A DNA stretch of 64,000 nucleotides from Clostridia bacterium (GTDB taxonomy: Bacteria > Bacillota > Clostridia > Lachnospirales > Lachnospiraceae). Both the position numbers and the translations under genes were made by a program. The number at the start of each line of letters is the position of its first letter. The stretch's first letter is position 1. The notes under the pieces are model-generated. The model had not been told where the DNA came from, ran no database searches, and saw only the letters and a program-made list of their open reading frames with translations. Positions 43,415-52,818 of this stretch are shown here, one piece after another. Location: the NCBI GenBank assembly GCA_910574835.1, contig CAJTDE010000010.1:1-64000 (forward strand). The letters run 5' to 3'.

Positions 43415-44563
43415 TTACAAATGAGCACTTTTACTCGAAAGCACATCCAAAACTTCTTTAGCGCGATTTACCCATGAATTATGCATACATGCTTTTTTAC
43501 AAAAGCTTCTTTTTTCATAGATTTCTTTCTGATTCTCATATAAAAAAAATATTTTTCTACATACACTTGACGCATTGTCCGGTACGGACCATCCAACCTG
43601 ATTTTCCAAAACAGCCTTTTCCGTCTCATAACAATTTGTTACTAAAACAGGCTTACCATATGAAATATATTCAAATATTTTTACAGGGACTGCAAAATTT
43701 CTGTATTCCGTATTGGGCGCTGCAAGCAATGCCACATCCGCTTTTTTATAAAAAGAAGCAAGTTCCTCATCACCTGACACATGATATATGGAAAGCCACC
43801 TTAAATACTCTTTTTTATAGGCCTCATTTTTTATGTCATCCCATTGTTTCCTTGGACATATATAAATCAACCTGGCAACCACTTTATTCTGATTTACCTT
43901 TTCAAATGCCTCCAGCGTCAAAAAGGTGCCGTGATTTCTAGCCGCCCCTCCGACAAAAATGAACGTCAACGTTTCCTTTTGCACAAATTCTTCTGAATCA
44001 TAATGAATGTCTTTACGTATTACACAGCCCGGAGGAAGCGCTGACTGAGATTTAAAATGAAAATAATCCGCCATACTGTCAGAGGGGAAAAAAATATGAT
44101 CACAGGTACGCTTAAATACCCTTAAATCTCTTTGCTGCATCCCTTTTATAATAAAAAGCTTTATCTTCTTTTGGAACGAAACTTTCTTACCGTCCGCACC
44201 ATATTCAGGAAACATCCAGTATGCGTCACGATAAAAAAGTCCTATGGGAATCTTTTTAATGTGGAGCTTCTTTATCAGATATAAATCCTTCCAATCATAA
44301 AAAGGTCCGCTGGGCGGCTCAATATAACAAAATTTGGGAGTGTTTGTATCTAACCAATGTATGATTTCCTCAATCTTTTTTCTGCGTTTTTTCTTTTTCG
44401 TTTTTTCTCCGGATAATACTTTCATCGTTAGTCCAAGCTCTTGAAACGCTTTCAACATATTCAGAGGGCGAACAGACGAGCCAGTATGAAAATTTGATTC
44501 CATATCAATAAATGTTATATAAAGCAAATCACAATCCGGCTCTGTTGTATTGAACTTTTTCAT
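43415..44563 (-). CDS. Glycosyltransferase, GT4-like
   Basis: 382 residues in a GT-B fold: N-terminal part DLLYITFIDMESNFHTGSSV, C-terminal donor-binding part TFIFVGGAARNHGTFLTLEA and PVKIFEYISYGKPVLVTN (E-x-ISYGKP). It adds one sugar of the repeat unit at the cytoplasmic face. Start: ATG 44563, or GTG 44572, which has a better-spaced GGGAGGG; the overlap with wzy (34-43 bases) suggests coupling. A lysine/arginine-rich loop (KTKKKKRRKK, about 54-63) is unusual. Confidence 0.86.
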   Translation of the reverse strand: MKKFNTTEPDCDLLYITFIDMESNFHTGSSVRPLNMLKAFQELGLTMKVLSGEKTKKKKRRKKIEEIIHWLDTNTPKFCYIEPPSGPFYDWKDLYLIKKLHIKKIPIGLFYRDAYWMFPEYGADGKKVSFQKKIKLFIIKGMQQRDLRVFKRTCDHIFFPSDSMADYFHFKSQSALPPGCVIRKDIHYDSEEFVQKETLTFIFVGGAARNHGTFLTLEAFEKVNQNKVVARLIYICPRKQWDDIKNEAYKKEYLRWLSIYHVSGDEELASFYKKADVALLAAPNTEYRNFAVPVKIFEYISYGKPVLVTNCYETEKAVLENQVGWSVPDNASSVCRKIFFLYENQKEIYEKRSFCKKACMHNSWVNRAKEVLDVLSSKSAHL

Positions 44564-45836
44564 ATTGCGCACGATACCCTCCCTTCTTTTTTGTTTCATA
44601 CATTTTAATTGCAGATATCCCCAGTGCAACCAATATCCATTGATACCAATAAGAAATAAAAGTACTTGGTACGATTCCTACAATGAGATACCCCATCAGC
44701 ATCATCTGTATTAACAATGCTTTTTGTATCCCATATCTTTTATATATATGCCCTGCTTTTCGAAAAATCACGAACAGCAAAGTAACATAACATACCATAA
44801 TCAAAGCTCCGTATTCCGTAAATATTTCAAGCCAAAGATTATGCGGATTCAGCAATACTTTCCTATAAGAACCGGATATTATATAGTTTGAAAAATTTGC
44901 CGGTCCGATTCCAAGAAAAAATGTGTCTATGCCTATTAAAATGCTTTGTACATATGTCCAAAATCTTTTATAAGAAGAACCGTTTCCTTTTTGATAATTA
45001 TACAGATGGTTCTGTAATTCTGCTGTCAGAGAAAATGTATTCCCATACCTGGCTCTCACCCAAGCAAGGACTGCATACAGTACAATAAAAGAAATAGCGA
45101 TTCCAATGATATGCCTTGCTTTGACTCTTTTTTCTTTTATCAAATAAAATGCGATGCTCAAGATGATTGTTAAAATACATAGTGTTGATGAATTTACCGC
45201 ACATATGAAAGCTATCCCGCCAATCACAAGATAATCACAAATTCCTCTTCTATCCTTTAATAAAAAAACAGGGAAAAAGAAGGTCAGAAAAGCAGAAAAA
45301 TCATTTGTTCCATACTGAAAGCCTGTCGCCTGGTGAAAATTTATGTTTCCATATATTTCTGTAAGCGACTTTATATGATTCAAATCACAAAAAATTGAGG
45401 CTGCCAAATGCCTTCCTGTGATAATTTCATATATCCCCACCAAAACACAGAACATGATAAGCTTCTCTGTAAAAACAACTGCACAATCCAACATTTCTTT
45501 CGAATCGCCAATCAAGCGGATCATACAGTAAATAATCAATACTCCAAAGAAAATATTTATCAATTCCTTTGCTGCTGCTTTATGCATGGACTTAGTTAAC
45601 ATCATCAGAAGGATGCCATATGTAAGCCAGCATCCAAAAATTATTACGGTGATACTCTCCAACTTATGCCGGAAAAATATCCTTCCGTTGTCCTTGCATA
45701 AGCAAAACAGGAAAATCGCAATCACCACGGTTCTTCCAAACGTAAGATTCATTCCAATCAGGCGGATATTAAACAAGTTTGGAATAAAAATTGAGAGAAG
45801 CAACAGAAAAAGCAGTAATTTTGTATTAACCTTCAT
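44529..45836 (-). CDS. wzy: O-antigen polymerase/ligase-like protein (Wzy)
   Basis: 435-residue membrane protein with about 11 helices. The large outer loop contains NPHNLWLEIFTEYG (about 345), the hallmark of the Wzy/O-antigen ligase fold, and GNTFSLTAELQNHLYNY. Most likely polymerises the repeat unit. AAAGGA precedes the start, which lies in the last codons of the GT4 gene (11-base overlap). Confidence 0.87.
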   Translation of the reverse strand: MKVNTKLLLFLLLLSIFIPNLFNIRLIGMNLTFGRTVVIAIFLFCLCKDNGRIFFRHKLESITVIIFGCWLTYGILLMMLTKSMHKAAAKELINIFFGVLIIYCMIRLIGDSKEMLDCAVVFTEKLIMFCVLVGIYEIITGRHLAASIFCDLNHIKSLTEIYGNINFHQATGFQYGTNDFSAFLTFFFPVFLLKDRRGICDYLVIGGIAFICAVNSSTLCILTIILSIAFYLIKEKRVKARHIIGIAISFIVLYAVLAWVRARYGNTFSLTAELQNHLYNYQKGNGSSYKRFWTYVQSILIGIDTFFLGIGPANFSNYIISGSYRKVLLNPHNLWLEIFTEYGALIMVCYVTLLFVIFRKAGHIYKRYGIQKALLIQMMLMGYLIVGIVPSTFISYWYQWILVALGISAIKMYETKKKGGYRAQYEKVQYNRAGL

Positions 45837-46899
45837 ATGTTATTTCCTTTGATTTTGTATACATAAAGGACTCCTTTGTCGGCATAGGCTCTATAACACC
45901 CTTATAGATATCCATTTGTACTTTTGCTATCTTCCGGTAATCATGATAATCTTCCGCATATTTTCTTCCGGCCATGCCCAATTCTCTGCGTTTTTTGCTA
46001 TCCATAATTAGCATTTCCAACATTTGATACAGGGAATCTATCGTTGCGCTCACAATCGGAAGCTCTTTCGGAAATGCTGACCTTATCTCATCGGAGATAT
46101 AACCTACCACCGGCTTTCCCAAGGCCATCGCTTCTACGGCAAAAACACCATATGTCTGTGCATACATCTGGTCTATGATAATATCTGCCTTTTTGTATAT
46201 CTCAATGGCCTCATCCTGTTTTTTATTCTGTACAAGAATAAATTCAAGATCATATTTCTTTTCTAATTCCTTTACGGTCTCAATCACATATTTTGAACCT
46301 TTTACAATATAATTGCTTGGAGCATGTACAATTACAGGCCTCTTCTTTTCTTCCTCGGGATATATGGGTGTGAATTTACAAACATCGATTCTTAAAGGTG
46401 TAATATAGATTCTATCCGACGGAATATGCTGCTTTAGCTCCTCATCATGTGTAATGACTGCATCTGCATATTTAAGTACTTTGTCATTGCCGCGGCGCTT
46501 TCTCCTGGAAACCGGCTCCAGATTAGAATAAGGATAATATTTTGGACGGATTCTTTGATACGTATACCGGATATCACTCCCATGATATTCCATAAAAATC
46601 TTTTTCCCTGCTCTGTGCAGCCAGACCAAGTCCAATCCGAAAGGAATCAAAGAATACCCAAAATGGAAATGGAAAATCTGATATTTAAAAAAAGCCGGAA
46701 TCGCAAAAGCCAGCATTTTTATGGCATAAAAAGGATACATCCATTTCTTTTTTCCTATCTTCATATCAATGTCAACCGGATATCCAAAAGGGTTTCCCCT
46801 CCATACTGCCATTGTTGCATCTGCACCGATTGCCCGAAGACCGGCAACCGAATAGGAGCCTTGACCGGCAACATCACTCATCCCATGTAGTATTCTCAT
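45826..46899 (-). CDS. Glycosyltransferase, GT4-like
   Basis: 357 residues. The N terminus MRILHGMSDVAGQGSYSVAG and the C-terminal VFAVEAMALGKPVVGYIS (E-x6-GKPVV, about 280) are GT4 signatures. The start at 46899 follows GAGGT; a much longer frame runs into the upstream aminotransferase gene and is not used. One of three GT4 enzymes in the locus. Confidence 0.88.
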   Translation of the reverse strand: MRILHGMSDVAGQGSYSVAGLRAIGADATMAVWRGNPFGYPVDIDMKIGKKKWMYPFYAIKMLAFAIPAFFKYQIFHFHFGYSLIPFGLDLVWLHRAGKKIFMEYHGSDIRYTYQRIRPKYYPYSNLEPVSRRKRRGNDKVLKYADAVITHDEELKQHIPSDRIYITPLRIDVCKFTPIYPEEEKKRPVIVHAPSNYIVKGSKYVIETVKELEKKYDLEFILVQNKKQDEAIEIYKKADIIIDQMYAQTYGVFAVEAMALGKPVVGYISDEIRSAFPKELPIVSATIDSLYQMLEMLIMDSKKRRELGMAGRKYAEDYHDYRKIAKVQMDIYKGVIEPMPTKESFMYTKSKEITYEG

Positions 46900-46925
46900 A
46901 TGCTTATCTACCTCAATAATTCCCT

Positions 46926-48044
46926 TTATGCTATGGAATTTAATTCTTCGCAAATATATCCTATTTCTCTGTCTGTTAAGTACGGATGCATCGGTATGCT
47001 GAATATCCGGCCAGCGTATTCTTCGCAATGTGGAAGCGCTCCTTTACGGTATCCCAGATAATCAAACGCAGTCTGCAGATGCAGTGGTGTGGGATAATAG
47101 ATCATAATTGGAATCTCTTTTTCTTTCATCTTTTTTATAATCTCTTCCCGATGCTGCATATCTTGCGCCAAAAGTGAAAATTGTGCCCAGGAGGATACTT
47201 TATTCTCCCGTACCGCAGGAGTTACATACTTTTTTTTCAGGCCTTTTTTGTACTGCTCTGCTACATAATTTCTTTTTTCCAGTTCTTCATCAAAAATAGC
47301 AAGCTTGGGCAATACCACTGCTGCCTGCAGTGTGTCCATCCGGCCATTCATTCCCATCCGGATGTTATTATAACGGTCAGAACCCATTCCATGCACGCGA
47401 ATCGAGCGCATCTTTACGGCAAGCTCATCATCATCGGTAAAAATCGCCCCTCCGTCTCCATAACATCCCAATGGTTTTGCCGGAAAAAATGATGTAGCAG
47501 AAATATCCCCAAAGCAGCACGCCTTCCTGCCTTTATATACGCCTCCAAAGCCCTGCGCCGCATCCTCCAAAACAAATAGATGATATTCCCTTGCTATCTC
47601 CATAATCTCATCATAATCTGCCGGCTGTCCAAATAGGTCTACGGGTATGATACCTCGCGGTGTCAGCTTCTTTTCTTCTAAAACCTTTTCTATCTGCACC
47701 TTGAGATGTTTCACATCCATATTATAGGAATCATCGCAATCTACAAAGACCGGTGTGGCTCCTCCCAGAACAACGCTTTCCGCAGTGGCATAAAAGGTAA
47801 AGGCCGGAACAAATACGGCTTCACTCTTTTTCAGTTCATAAGCCATAAGCGGTATCACCAGAGCATCCGTGCCACTTGCACATGTAATCGCATGCTTTCT
47901 GCCGGTATATGCGGCCAGATTACTCTCCAATTCCGTTATCTCAGGTCCCATAATAAAGCTTTTATTTTTTATAACACGGCTCATCCGCTCTTCTATCTCT
48001 TTTCCGATTACATCATACTGTCTGTCCAAATCTATAAATTTCAC
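46926..48044 (-). CDS. wbpE: UDP-3-keto-GlcNAcA aminotransferase (WbpE/WlbC-like)
   Basis: 372-residue DegT/DnrJ/EryC1 enzyme. Seen: FIDLDRQYDVIGKEIEERM, CASGTDALVIPL, VLEDAAQGFGGVYKG and the Schiff-base Lys in SFFPAKPLGCYGDGGA (about 185); the SFFPAKPLG form is characteristic of WbpE/WlbC-type enzymes that place an amino group at C3. The adjacent WbpD-like, WbpB-like and WbpA-like genes complete the pathway to UDP-GlcNAc3NAcA. Alternative: another 3- or 4-aminotransferase. Confidence 0.88.
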   Translation of the reverse strand: MKFIDLDRQYDVIGKEIEERMSRVIKNKSFIMGPEITELESNLAAYTGRKHAITCASGTDALVIPLMAYELKKSEAVFVPAFTFYATAESVVLGGATPVFVDCDDSYNMDVKHLKVQIEKVLEEKKLTPRGIIPVDLFGQPADYDEIMEIAREYHLFVLEDAAQGFGGVYKGRKACCFGDISATSFFPAKPLGCYGDGGAIFTDDDELAVKMRSIRVHGMGSDRYNNIRMGMNGRMDTLQAAVVLPKLAIFDEELEKRNYVAEQYKKGLKKKYVTPAVRENKVSSWAQFSLLAQDMQHREEIIKKMKEKEIPIMIYYPTPLHLQTAFDYLGYRKGALPHCEEYAGRIFSIPMHPYLTDREIGYICEELNSIA

Positions 48045-48063
48045 AGCCTTTATCCCCCTGTTA

Positions 48064-48633
48064 CTATTCTTGAATTAAAGTTTCGTTTTCTTCATCAAAA
48101 TGATATGCTCTTTTGCATTTTGAACAAATGTAACTGTCATCCAGCCTTTCTCCGCACTCACAGACCCATCCAATCCTTCTGGCCGGAATACCTGCCATTA
48201 AGGCATATGGCTTTACATCCTTTGTGACGACTGCTCCGGCGGCAATCATGGCATTTTCACCGATTGTATGACCGCAGACAATGGTTGCATTTGCTCCTAT
48301 ACTTGCTCCGGATTTTACAACTGTTTTTCCATACACCGTATGATCTTTGGGATACCGGCATCTGGGTGTCAAATCATTTGTAAATACCATAGACGGACCG
48401 CAAAATACATAATCCTCTAATTCAACTCCCTCATACACGGATACATTATTCTGTATTTTACAAAAATCCCCTATTTTAACATTGTTTGCTACGTTTACAT
48501 TAGAACCAAGATTACAATTCTCTCCTATCCTCGCTCCGCTTTGAATATGGGAAAAATACCATATCTTTGTTCCTTTTCCGATTATTACATTCTCATCAAT
48601 ATAGGCGCTTTTATGAACAAAATAATCACTCAT
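48064..48633 (-). CDS. wbpD: WbpD-like left-handed-helix N-acetyltransferase
   Basis: 189 residues of hexapeptide repeats (YIDENVIIGKGTKIWYFSHI, ARIGENCNLGSNVNVANNV), followed by GVVKSGASIGANATIVCGHT-type turns. This matches WbpD/WlbB, which acetylates the 3-amino group of UDP-GlcNAc3NA. A short C-terminal zinc-ribbon-like tail (CECGERL...CSKCKRAY) is usual in the family. It follows the oxidoreductase gene with an 8-base overlap. Confidence 0.88.
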   Translation of the reverse strand: MSDYFVHKSAYIDENVIIGKGTKIWYFSHIQSGARIGENCNLGSNVNVANNVKIGDFCKIQNNVSVYEGVELEDYVFCGPSMVFTNDLTPRCRYPKDHTVYGKTVVKSGASIGANATIVCGHTIGENAMIAAGAVVTKDVKPYALMAGIPARRIGWVCECGERLDDSYICSKCKRAYHFDEENETLIQE

Positions 48634-49639
48634 TTTTTAATTCCTTTCCATTGCTGTGCAAATCCTGGTTCGCAAGCTCCAGGACCTTAATCACCCGAAT
48701 TGCCGCATCCGCATCCGTAAGCGACTCCTGTTCGTTTTCAATACAGGTTCGAATGTGCTCAAGACTGTTATACAAAGCATCGGACTGCTCCAGTTTTGGA
48801 ATAATGGCATCGCCAATCCGAGACTTCACTACAAATTCATCATATTCCATATCCTTAATAGGCGTCTTATCAAATCCCTTATCATAAACGATTAATTTGT
48901 TGATTACATCCACATCGTCATAAACAAGCATCTTTTTAGTTCCTGCAATGATGATTTTCCGTTCTTTAATGGGCGATATCCAGTTGGCCGTTATATTTGC
49001 AATAAAGTTTTCGTATTGAACAGACAGGAATGTAATGGATTCCCTTGAACTGTATGCTTTTTCTCCCAGTGCTTTGACAAACCTCACATTCGCTCCGTCT
49101 GCCAGATAATCTATAATGGAAAGATCATGGACGCTTAAATCCCACATGGCATTTACATCGTTTTTCACATTTCCCAGATTCTGTCGATAACAGGATACAT
49201 ATAAAATGTCCCCCAGAGCGCCCGCATCCATAATTTCCTTAATCTTTCTGATTGCCGGATGATAAACCATAATATGATCCACATGTATGCGCAATCCTCT
49301 GTCTGCCGCTATTTTTTTTAATTCCTCCGCCTGCTCAACATTATCTGTAAAGGGTTTTTCCACATAAACATGTTTTCCTGACTGTAAAGATTCTTTTGCA
49401 ATCTGATAATGCCGGCTTGTTTCCACGGCAATCGCTACTAAGTCGATATCCGCTCTTTTTAAAATGCTGTTATAATCGGTTGTATATGCAACGCTGTCAG
49501 CATATAATTCCTTCGCTTTTTCCAGTCTGTCCTCTCTCAAATCGCAGATTGTGTCAAATACATAATTTTTATTTCGATACAACTGTTTCGCAACATTGGG
49601 TCCCCAATATCCATATCCTATCAATGCGGCTTTAAGCAT
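48626..49639 (-). CDS. Gfo/Idh/MocA family oxidoreductase
   Basis: 337 residues: Rossmann motif LIGYGYWGPNVAKQLYRN at the N terminus and VYVEKPFTDNVEQAEEL (EKP, about 92) of the Gfo/Idh/MocA fold. This type often accompanies WbpD-like genes. Two such genes stand side by side here; one should oxidise UDP-GlcNAcA at C3, the other may act on a different sugar or be redundant. The 49683-50759 protein looks closer to WbpB/WlbA. Confidence 0.85.
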   Translation of the reverse strand: MLKAALIGYGYWGPNVAKQLYRNKNYVFDTICDLREDRLEKAKELYADSVAYTTDYNSILKRADIDLVAIAVETSRHYQIAKESLQSGKHVYVEKPFTDNVEQAEELKKIAADRGLRIHVDHIMVYHPAIRKIKEIMDAGALGDILYVSCYRQNLGNVKNDVNAMWDLSVHDLSIIDYLADGANVRFVKALGEKAYSSRESITFLSVQYENFIANITANWISPIKERKIIIAGTKKMLVYDDVDVINKLIVYDKGFDKTPIKDMEYDEFVVKSRIGDAIIPKLEQSDALYNSLEHIRTCIENEQESLTDADAAIRVIKVLELANQDLHSNGKELKNE

Positions 49640-49682
49640 ACAAAACCTCCAAATTATTTATCTCAACTGTCACATCAAGCTT

Positions 49683-50759
49683 TTATTGAAATTCACCGGC
49701 CATTTCTACAGAGGCAAACTCTTTTAAAGGCAGCTTCACCGGTTTCCCTTCTTTCTGACTCTTATATATTGCCAGTACCAGTTCCAGAGCATTTCTTCCT
49801 GCCACTGCGTCTACATAGGGCTTTCGCTCCTTTTGTATGGCCTCCACGACATCCGCATACAGACTTGTATGGCCATTCCCATACACATTGCTGGTAGCCT
49901 CCTTAAGGCCCTTGTTCCTACTGTCATCCCCTGTCTCGTCTGCAAACTGCCACACGTCGATATTGTTTGTGGAGGTTCCGCCTAATTTTACCGTCCCGGT
50001 TTCTCCAAAAAGATACAGGGTTTCCTCCAGATTCTGCGGATACACGTTGGTAGTTCCCTCAATGGTTGCAATGGCTCCATTTTTAAATTTCACAACTGCC
50101 ATTCCAATGTCCTCCGCCTCCAGATAGCTATGAAACTGCTGTCTTGTCTGTCCGTATACCTCTTCTGCCTCATCTCCCATCATCCAACGGAGCAGATCGA
50201 TTCCATGAATACACTGATTCATCAATGCTCCTCCGTCAGACGCCCATTTTCCTCTCCAGGAGGCCTGTGTATAATAGCCTTCATTTCGATTCCAGCGCAC
50301 ATGAATAGAGCCGTGTGACAGCCTTCCAAATCTTCCTGCCTCCACAGCTTTCCGCATCTCCTGCACTGCCACATTAAAGCGATTTTGGTGGCAGGCAGAT
50401 ACCTTTACATTCTTTTCTTCCGAACGTCTCACAATCTCATCTGCATCTTGAATACTCATGGCTATGGGTTTTTCTATGATGCAGTTAATCCCGTGATCTA
50501 TACAATACAGAGCGATTTCCGCATGAACCCCGCTTTCCGTTGCAATCGCAATCAAATCCAGATCATTTTCTTCAATCATTTTCTTATAGTCTGAATAGCG
50601 TTTGATAGAAGCATCCTTTTCCAGACCATGCTTTGCTAACAGTGTTTCGATCTGCTCCATTTCCACATCACAGGCTGCTATGAAATCAAGCTTGTTATTA
50701 ATAACTGCTTTTACATGATTCGTGGCTATCCGGCCACAGCCGATTAATGCATATTTCAT
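49683..50759 (-). CDS. wbpB: WbpB/WlbA-like UDP-GlcNAcA 3-dehydrogenase
   Basis: 358 residues. Seen: ALIGCGRIATNHVKAV (Rossmann), IIEKPIAMSIQDADEI, HQNRFNVAVQEMRKAV and GKWASDGGALMNQCIHGIDL (about 175), the last closely like WlbA. It would oxidise C3 of UDP-GlcNAcA before transamination by the WbpE-like enzyme. The start at 50759 is chosen for AAAGGAG with seven-base spacing. Confidence 0.83.
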   Translation of the reverse strand: MKYALIGCGRIATNHVKAVINNKLDFIAACDVEMEQIETLLAKHGLEKDASIKRYSDYKKMIEENDLDLIAIATESGVHAEIALYCIDHGINCIIEKPIAMSIQDADEIVRRSEEKNVKVSACHQNRFNVAVQEMRKAVEAGRFGRLSHGSIHVRWNRNEGYYTQASWRGKWASDGGALMNQCIHGIDLLRWMMGDEAEEVYGQTRQQFHSYLEAEDIGMAVVKFKNGAIATIEGTTNVYPQNLEETLYLFGETGTVKLGGTSTNNIDVWQFADETGDDSRNKGLKEATSNVYGNGHTSLYADVVEAIQKERKPYVDAVAGRNALELVLAIYKSQKEGKPVKLPLKEFASVEMAGEFQ

Positions 50760-50771
50760 ATTCATTCTCCT

Positions 50772-52085
50772 TTACAGAACCTCAATATTTTCTCTGTCCG
50801 TAACTGCCTTCATTGCATTTTTCGTATCAAAAATTGCCTTTGCATGTTTCTGAAGCATTTCATAGTTCACATTCGTATGGGCCGCCGTAATCATCAGCAA
50901 ATCATACTCTTCCACCTGCTCTGGCCTAATCTCTGTCATTCCCTTTGTAATCTTTCCGTGGTATCTATACTGCGAAATCCACGGATCATAATAGGATACC
51001 TCTGCTCCGGAAGCTTTCAAAAGCTCAATCACTTCCAGAGCCGGGCTTTCCCTGTAATCATCAATATCCTGTTTATACGCTACACCAACTACCAGAACCT
51101 TCGAACCTTTTAAAGACTTTTCAAACCGATTCAAAATCCGTGCCGCACGATCGATGCAGTATTCCGGCATTTTGTCATTGATCATCATAGAACTCTCGAT
51201 CATGGATGTGTGAAAGCCATACTCTCTGGCCTTCCAGGTAAGGTAATAGGGATCCAATGGAATACAGTGTCCGCCTAACCCCGGTCCCGGATAGAAGGCC
51301 TGAAAGCCATACGGCTTTGTCTTAGCCGCATCTATGACTTCCCAAATGCTGATCCCCATACGATCGCATAGAATTGCCAGCTCATTAATCAGACCAATAT
51401 TAATATTCCGATAGGTATTTTCCAGGATTTTTTCCATCTCGGCGATGGCAGGAGAGGATACCTCTGCCACATCCCCGTCAAGCACCGCCCTGTACATGGC
51501 TGCAATCACTTCCGTGGCATCCTTTCCGATACCTCCGACTACCTTTGGCGTGTTTTTTGTCTTATAGACCAGGTTTCCCGGATCTACCCGTTCAGGAGAA
51601 AAGCCAAGATAAAAATCCTCTCCGCATTTTAATCCGGAACCCTTTTCTAATATTGGCTTTACCAATTCCTCTGTGGTTCCCGGATAAGTAGTGGATTCCA
51701 GTACCACGATTGTTTCCTGCATCAAATATTTTGAAATCGCTTCCACGGAGGATTTCACATAGCTGATATCCGGCTGCTGATGCTTGTCCAAGGGCGTAGG
51801 TACACAAATAGCTATAAAATCAACATCTTTTACAAAAGAAAAATCGGTTGTAGCAGTTAACATTCCTGCTCCAACCAATTTCTTTAAATCGTTGTCCACC
51901 ACGTCTCCGATGTAATTGTGGCCTTCATTTACCCGTTTTACCTTTTCCTCTTGTACATCAAAACCAATTGTTTTGAATCCTGCCTTTGCTTTTTCCACTG
52001 CAAGTGGTAATCCTACATAACCTAGCCCTACTACTCCGACTTCCATTTCTTTGTTTTTAATCTTTTTTAACAATTTTTCCTTCAT
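50772..52085 (-). CDS. wbpA: UDP-N-acetylglucosamine 6-dehydrogenase (WbpA/WecC-like)
   Basis: 437-residue nucleotide-sugar dehydrogenase that oxidises C6 to a carboxylate with two NAD+. Seen: VGVVGLGYVGLPLAVEKA at residue 16, CVPTPLDKHQQPD, and the catalytic Cys in GPGLGGHCIPLDPYYL (about 260). First enzyme of the Wbp-like pathway. UDP-glucose or ManNAc forms cannot be excluded by eye, but the neighbours favour UDP-GlcNAc. AAAAGGAG precedes the start. Confidence 0.9.
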   Translation of the reverse strand: MKEKLLKKIKNKEMEVGVVGLGYVGLPLAVEKAKAGFKTIGFDVQEEKVKRVNEGHNYIGDVVDNDLKKLVGAGMLTATTDFSFVKDVDFIAICVPTPLDKHQQPDISYVKSSVEAISKYLMQETIVVLESTTYPGTTEELVKPILEKGSGLKCGEDFYLGFSPERVDPGNLVYKTKNTPKVVGGIGKDATEVIAAMYRAVLDGDVAEVSSPAIAEMEKILENTYRNINIGLINELAILCDRMGISIWEVIDAAKTKPYGFQAFYPGPGLGGHCIPLDPYYLTWKAREYGFHTSMIESSMMINDKMPEYCIDRAARILNRFEKSLKGSKVLVVGVAYKQDIDDYRESPALEVIELLKASGAEVSYYDPWISQYRYHGKITKGMTEIRPEQVEEYDLLMITAAHTNVNYEMLQKHAKAIFDTKNAMKAVTDRENIEVL

Positions 52086-52101
52086 TTTTATCCATCTCCT
52101 T

Positions 52102-52818
52102 TTATAATCTCATTCCGCCATTCACATCAATAACAGCCCCTGTAATATAAGATGCTTTATCACTGGCCAGAAAAGTAATTACCTCTGCCACTTCTTCCGG
52201 CTGACCCAACCGTTTCAGCATTGTCTGCTCTGCGAAGGCATTTAAGAGAGCATTCGGCACTGTTTTGACCATATCTGTAAGAATATATCCTGGTGCAATC
52301 ACATTAACCCTGATCGGCACACCTTTTCTTGCAAACTCCTTTGCCCATGACTTACTCATACCTATAATTCCTGCTTTTGATGCTGCATAGTTTGCCTGAC
52401 CAATATTTCCATATCGCCCAACAATACTGCTCACTGTAATAATAGAGCCTTTGCCCTGCTTTTCCATCTGTGGAGCAATATACTTTACCATATTGAAAAT
52501 TCCCTTGAGATTTGTATCAATCACAGTATCAAAATCTTCTTCTGTCATCTTTACTGTAAGGCTGTCCTTTGTAATTCCTGCATCTGCTACCAATACGTCA
52601 ATCCTTCCATGCTCTGCCAATACATCCTCTATCAATTTTTTACAGGAATTAACATCTGTTACATCCAGAAAATGATACCGGATATTTTCTGTCAAAAATT
52701 CTCTCTCATGTCTGGCACATGCATAGACGACAGCACCCTCCCGGCACATTGTACATGCAGTAGCATAACCAATTCCTAAAGTTCCCCCGGTAATAACAAT
52801 CACTTTATTCTTCAGCAA
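52102..52818 (-). CDS. FabG/PhaB-like 3-ketoacyl reductase (SDR)
   Basis: 238 residues of the FabG type: ITGGTLGIGYATA (residues 9-21), NAG replaced by ADAG at about 78, catalytic Ser in TVSSIVGRYG, YAASKAG (about 143), IAPGYILTDM and VNGGMRL at the C terminus. It overlaps the thiolase gene by 14 bases, so it probably reduces the acetoacetyl product to a 3-hydroxybutyryl thioester. FabG-like use on acyl carrier protein is the alternative, but no ACP gene is near. Confidence 0.88.
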   Translation of the reverse strand: MLKNKVIVITGGTLGIGYATACTMCREGAVVYACARHEREFLTENIRYHFLDVTDVNSCKKLIEDVLAEHGRIDVLVADAGITKDSLTVKMTEEDFDTVIDTNLKGIFNMVKYIAPQMEKQGKGSIITVSSIVGRYGNIGQANYAASKAGIIGMSKSWAKEFARKGVPIRVNVIAPGYILTDMVKTVPNALLNAFAEQTMLKRLGQPEEVAEVITFLASDKASYITGAVIDVNGGMRL

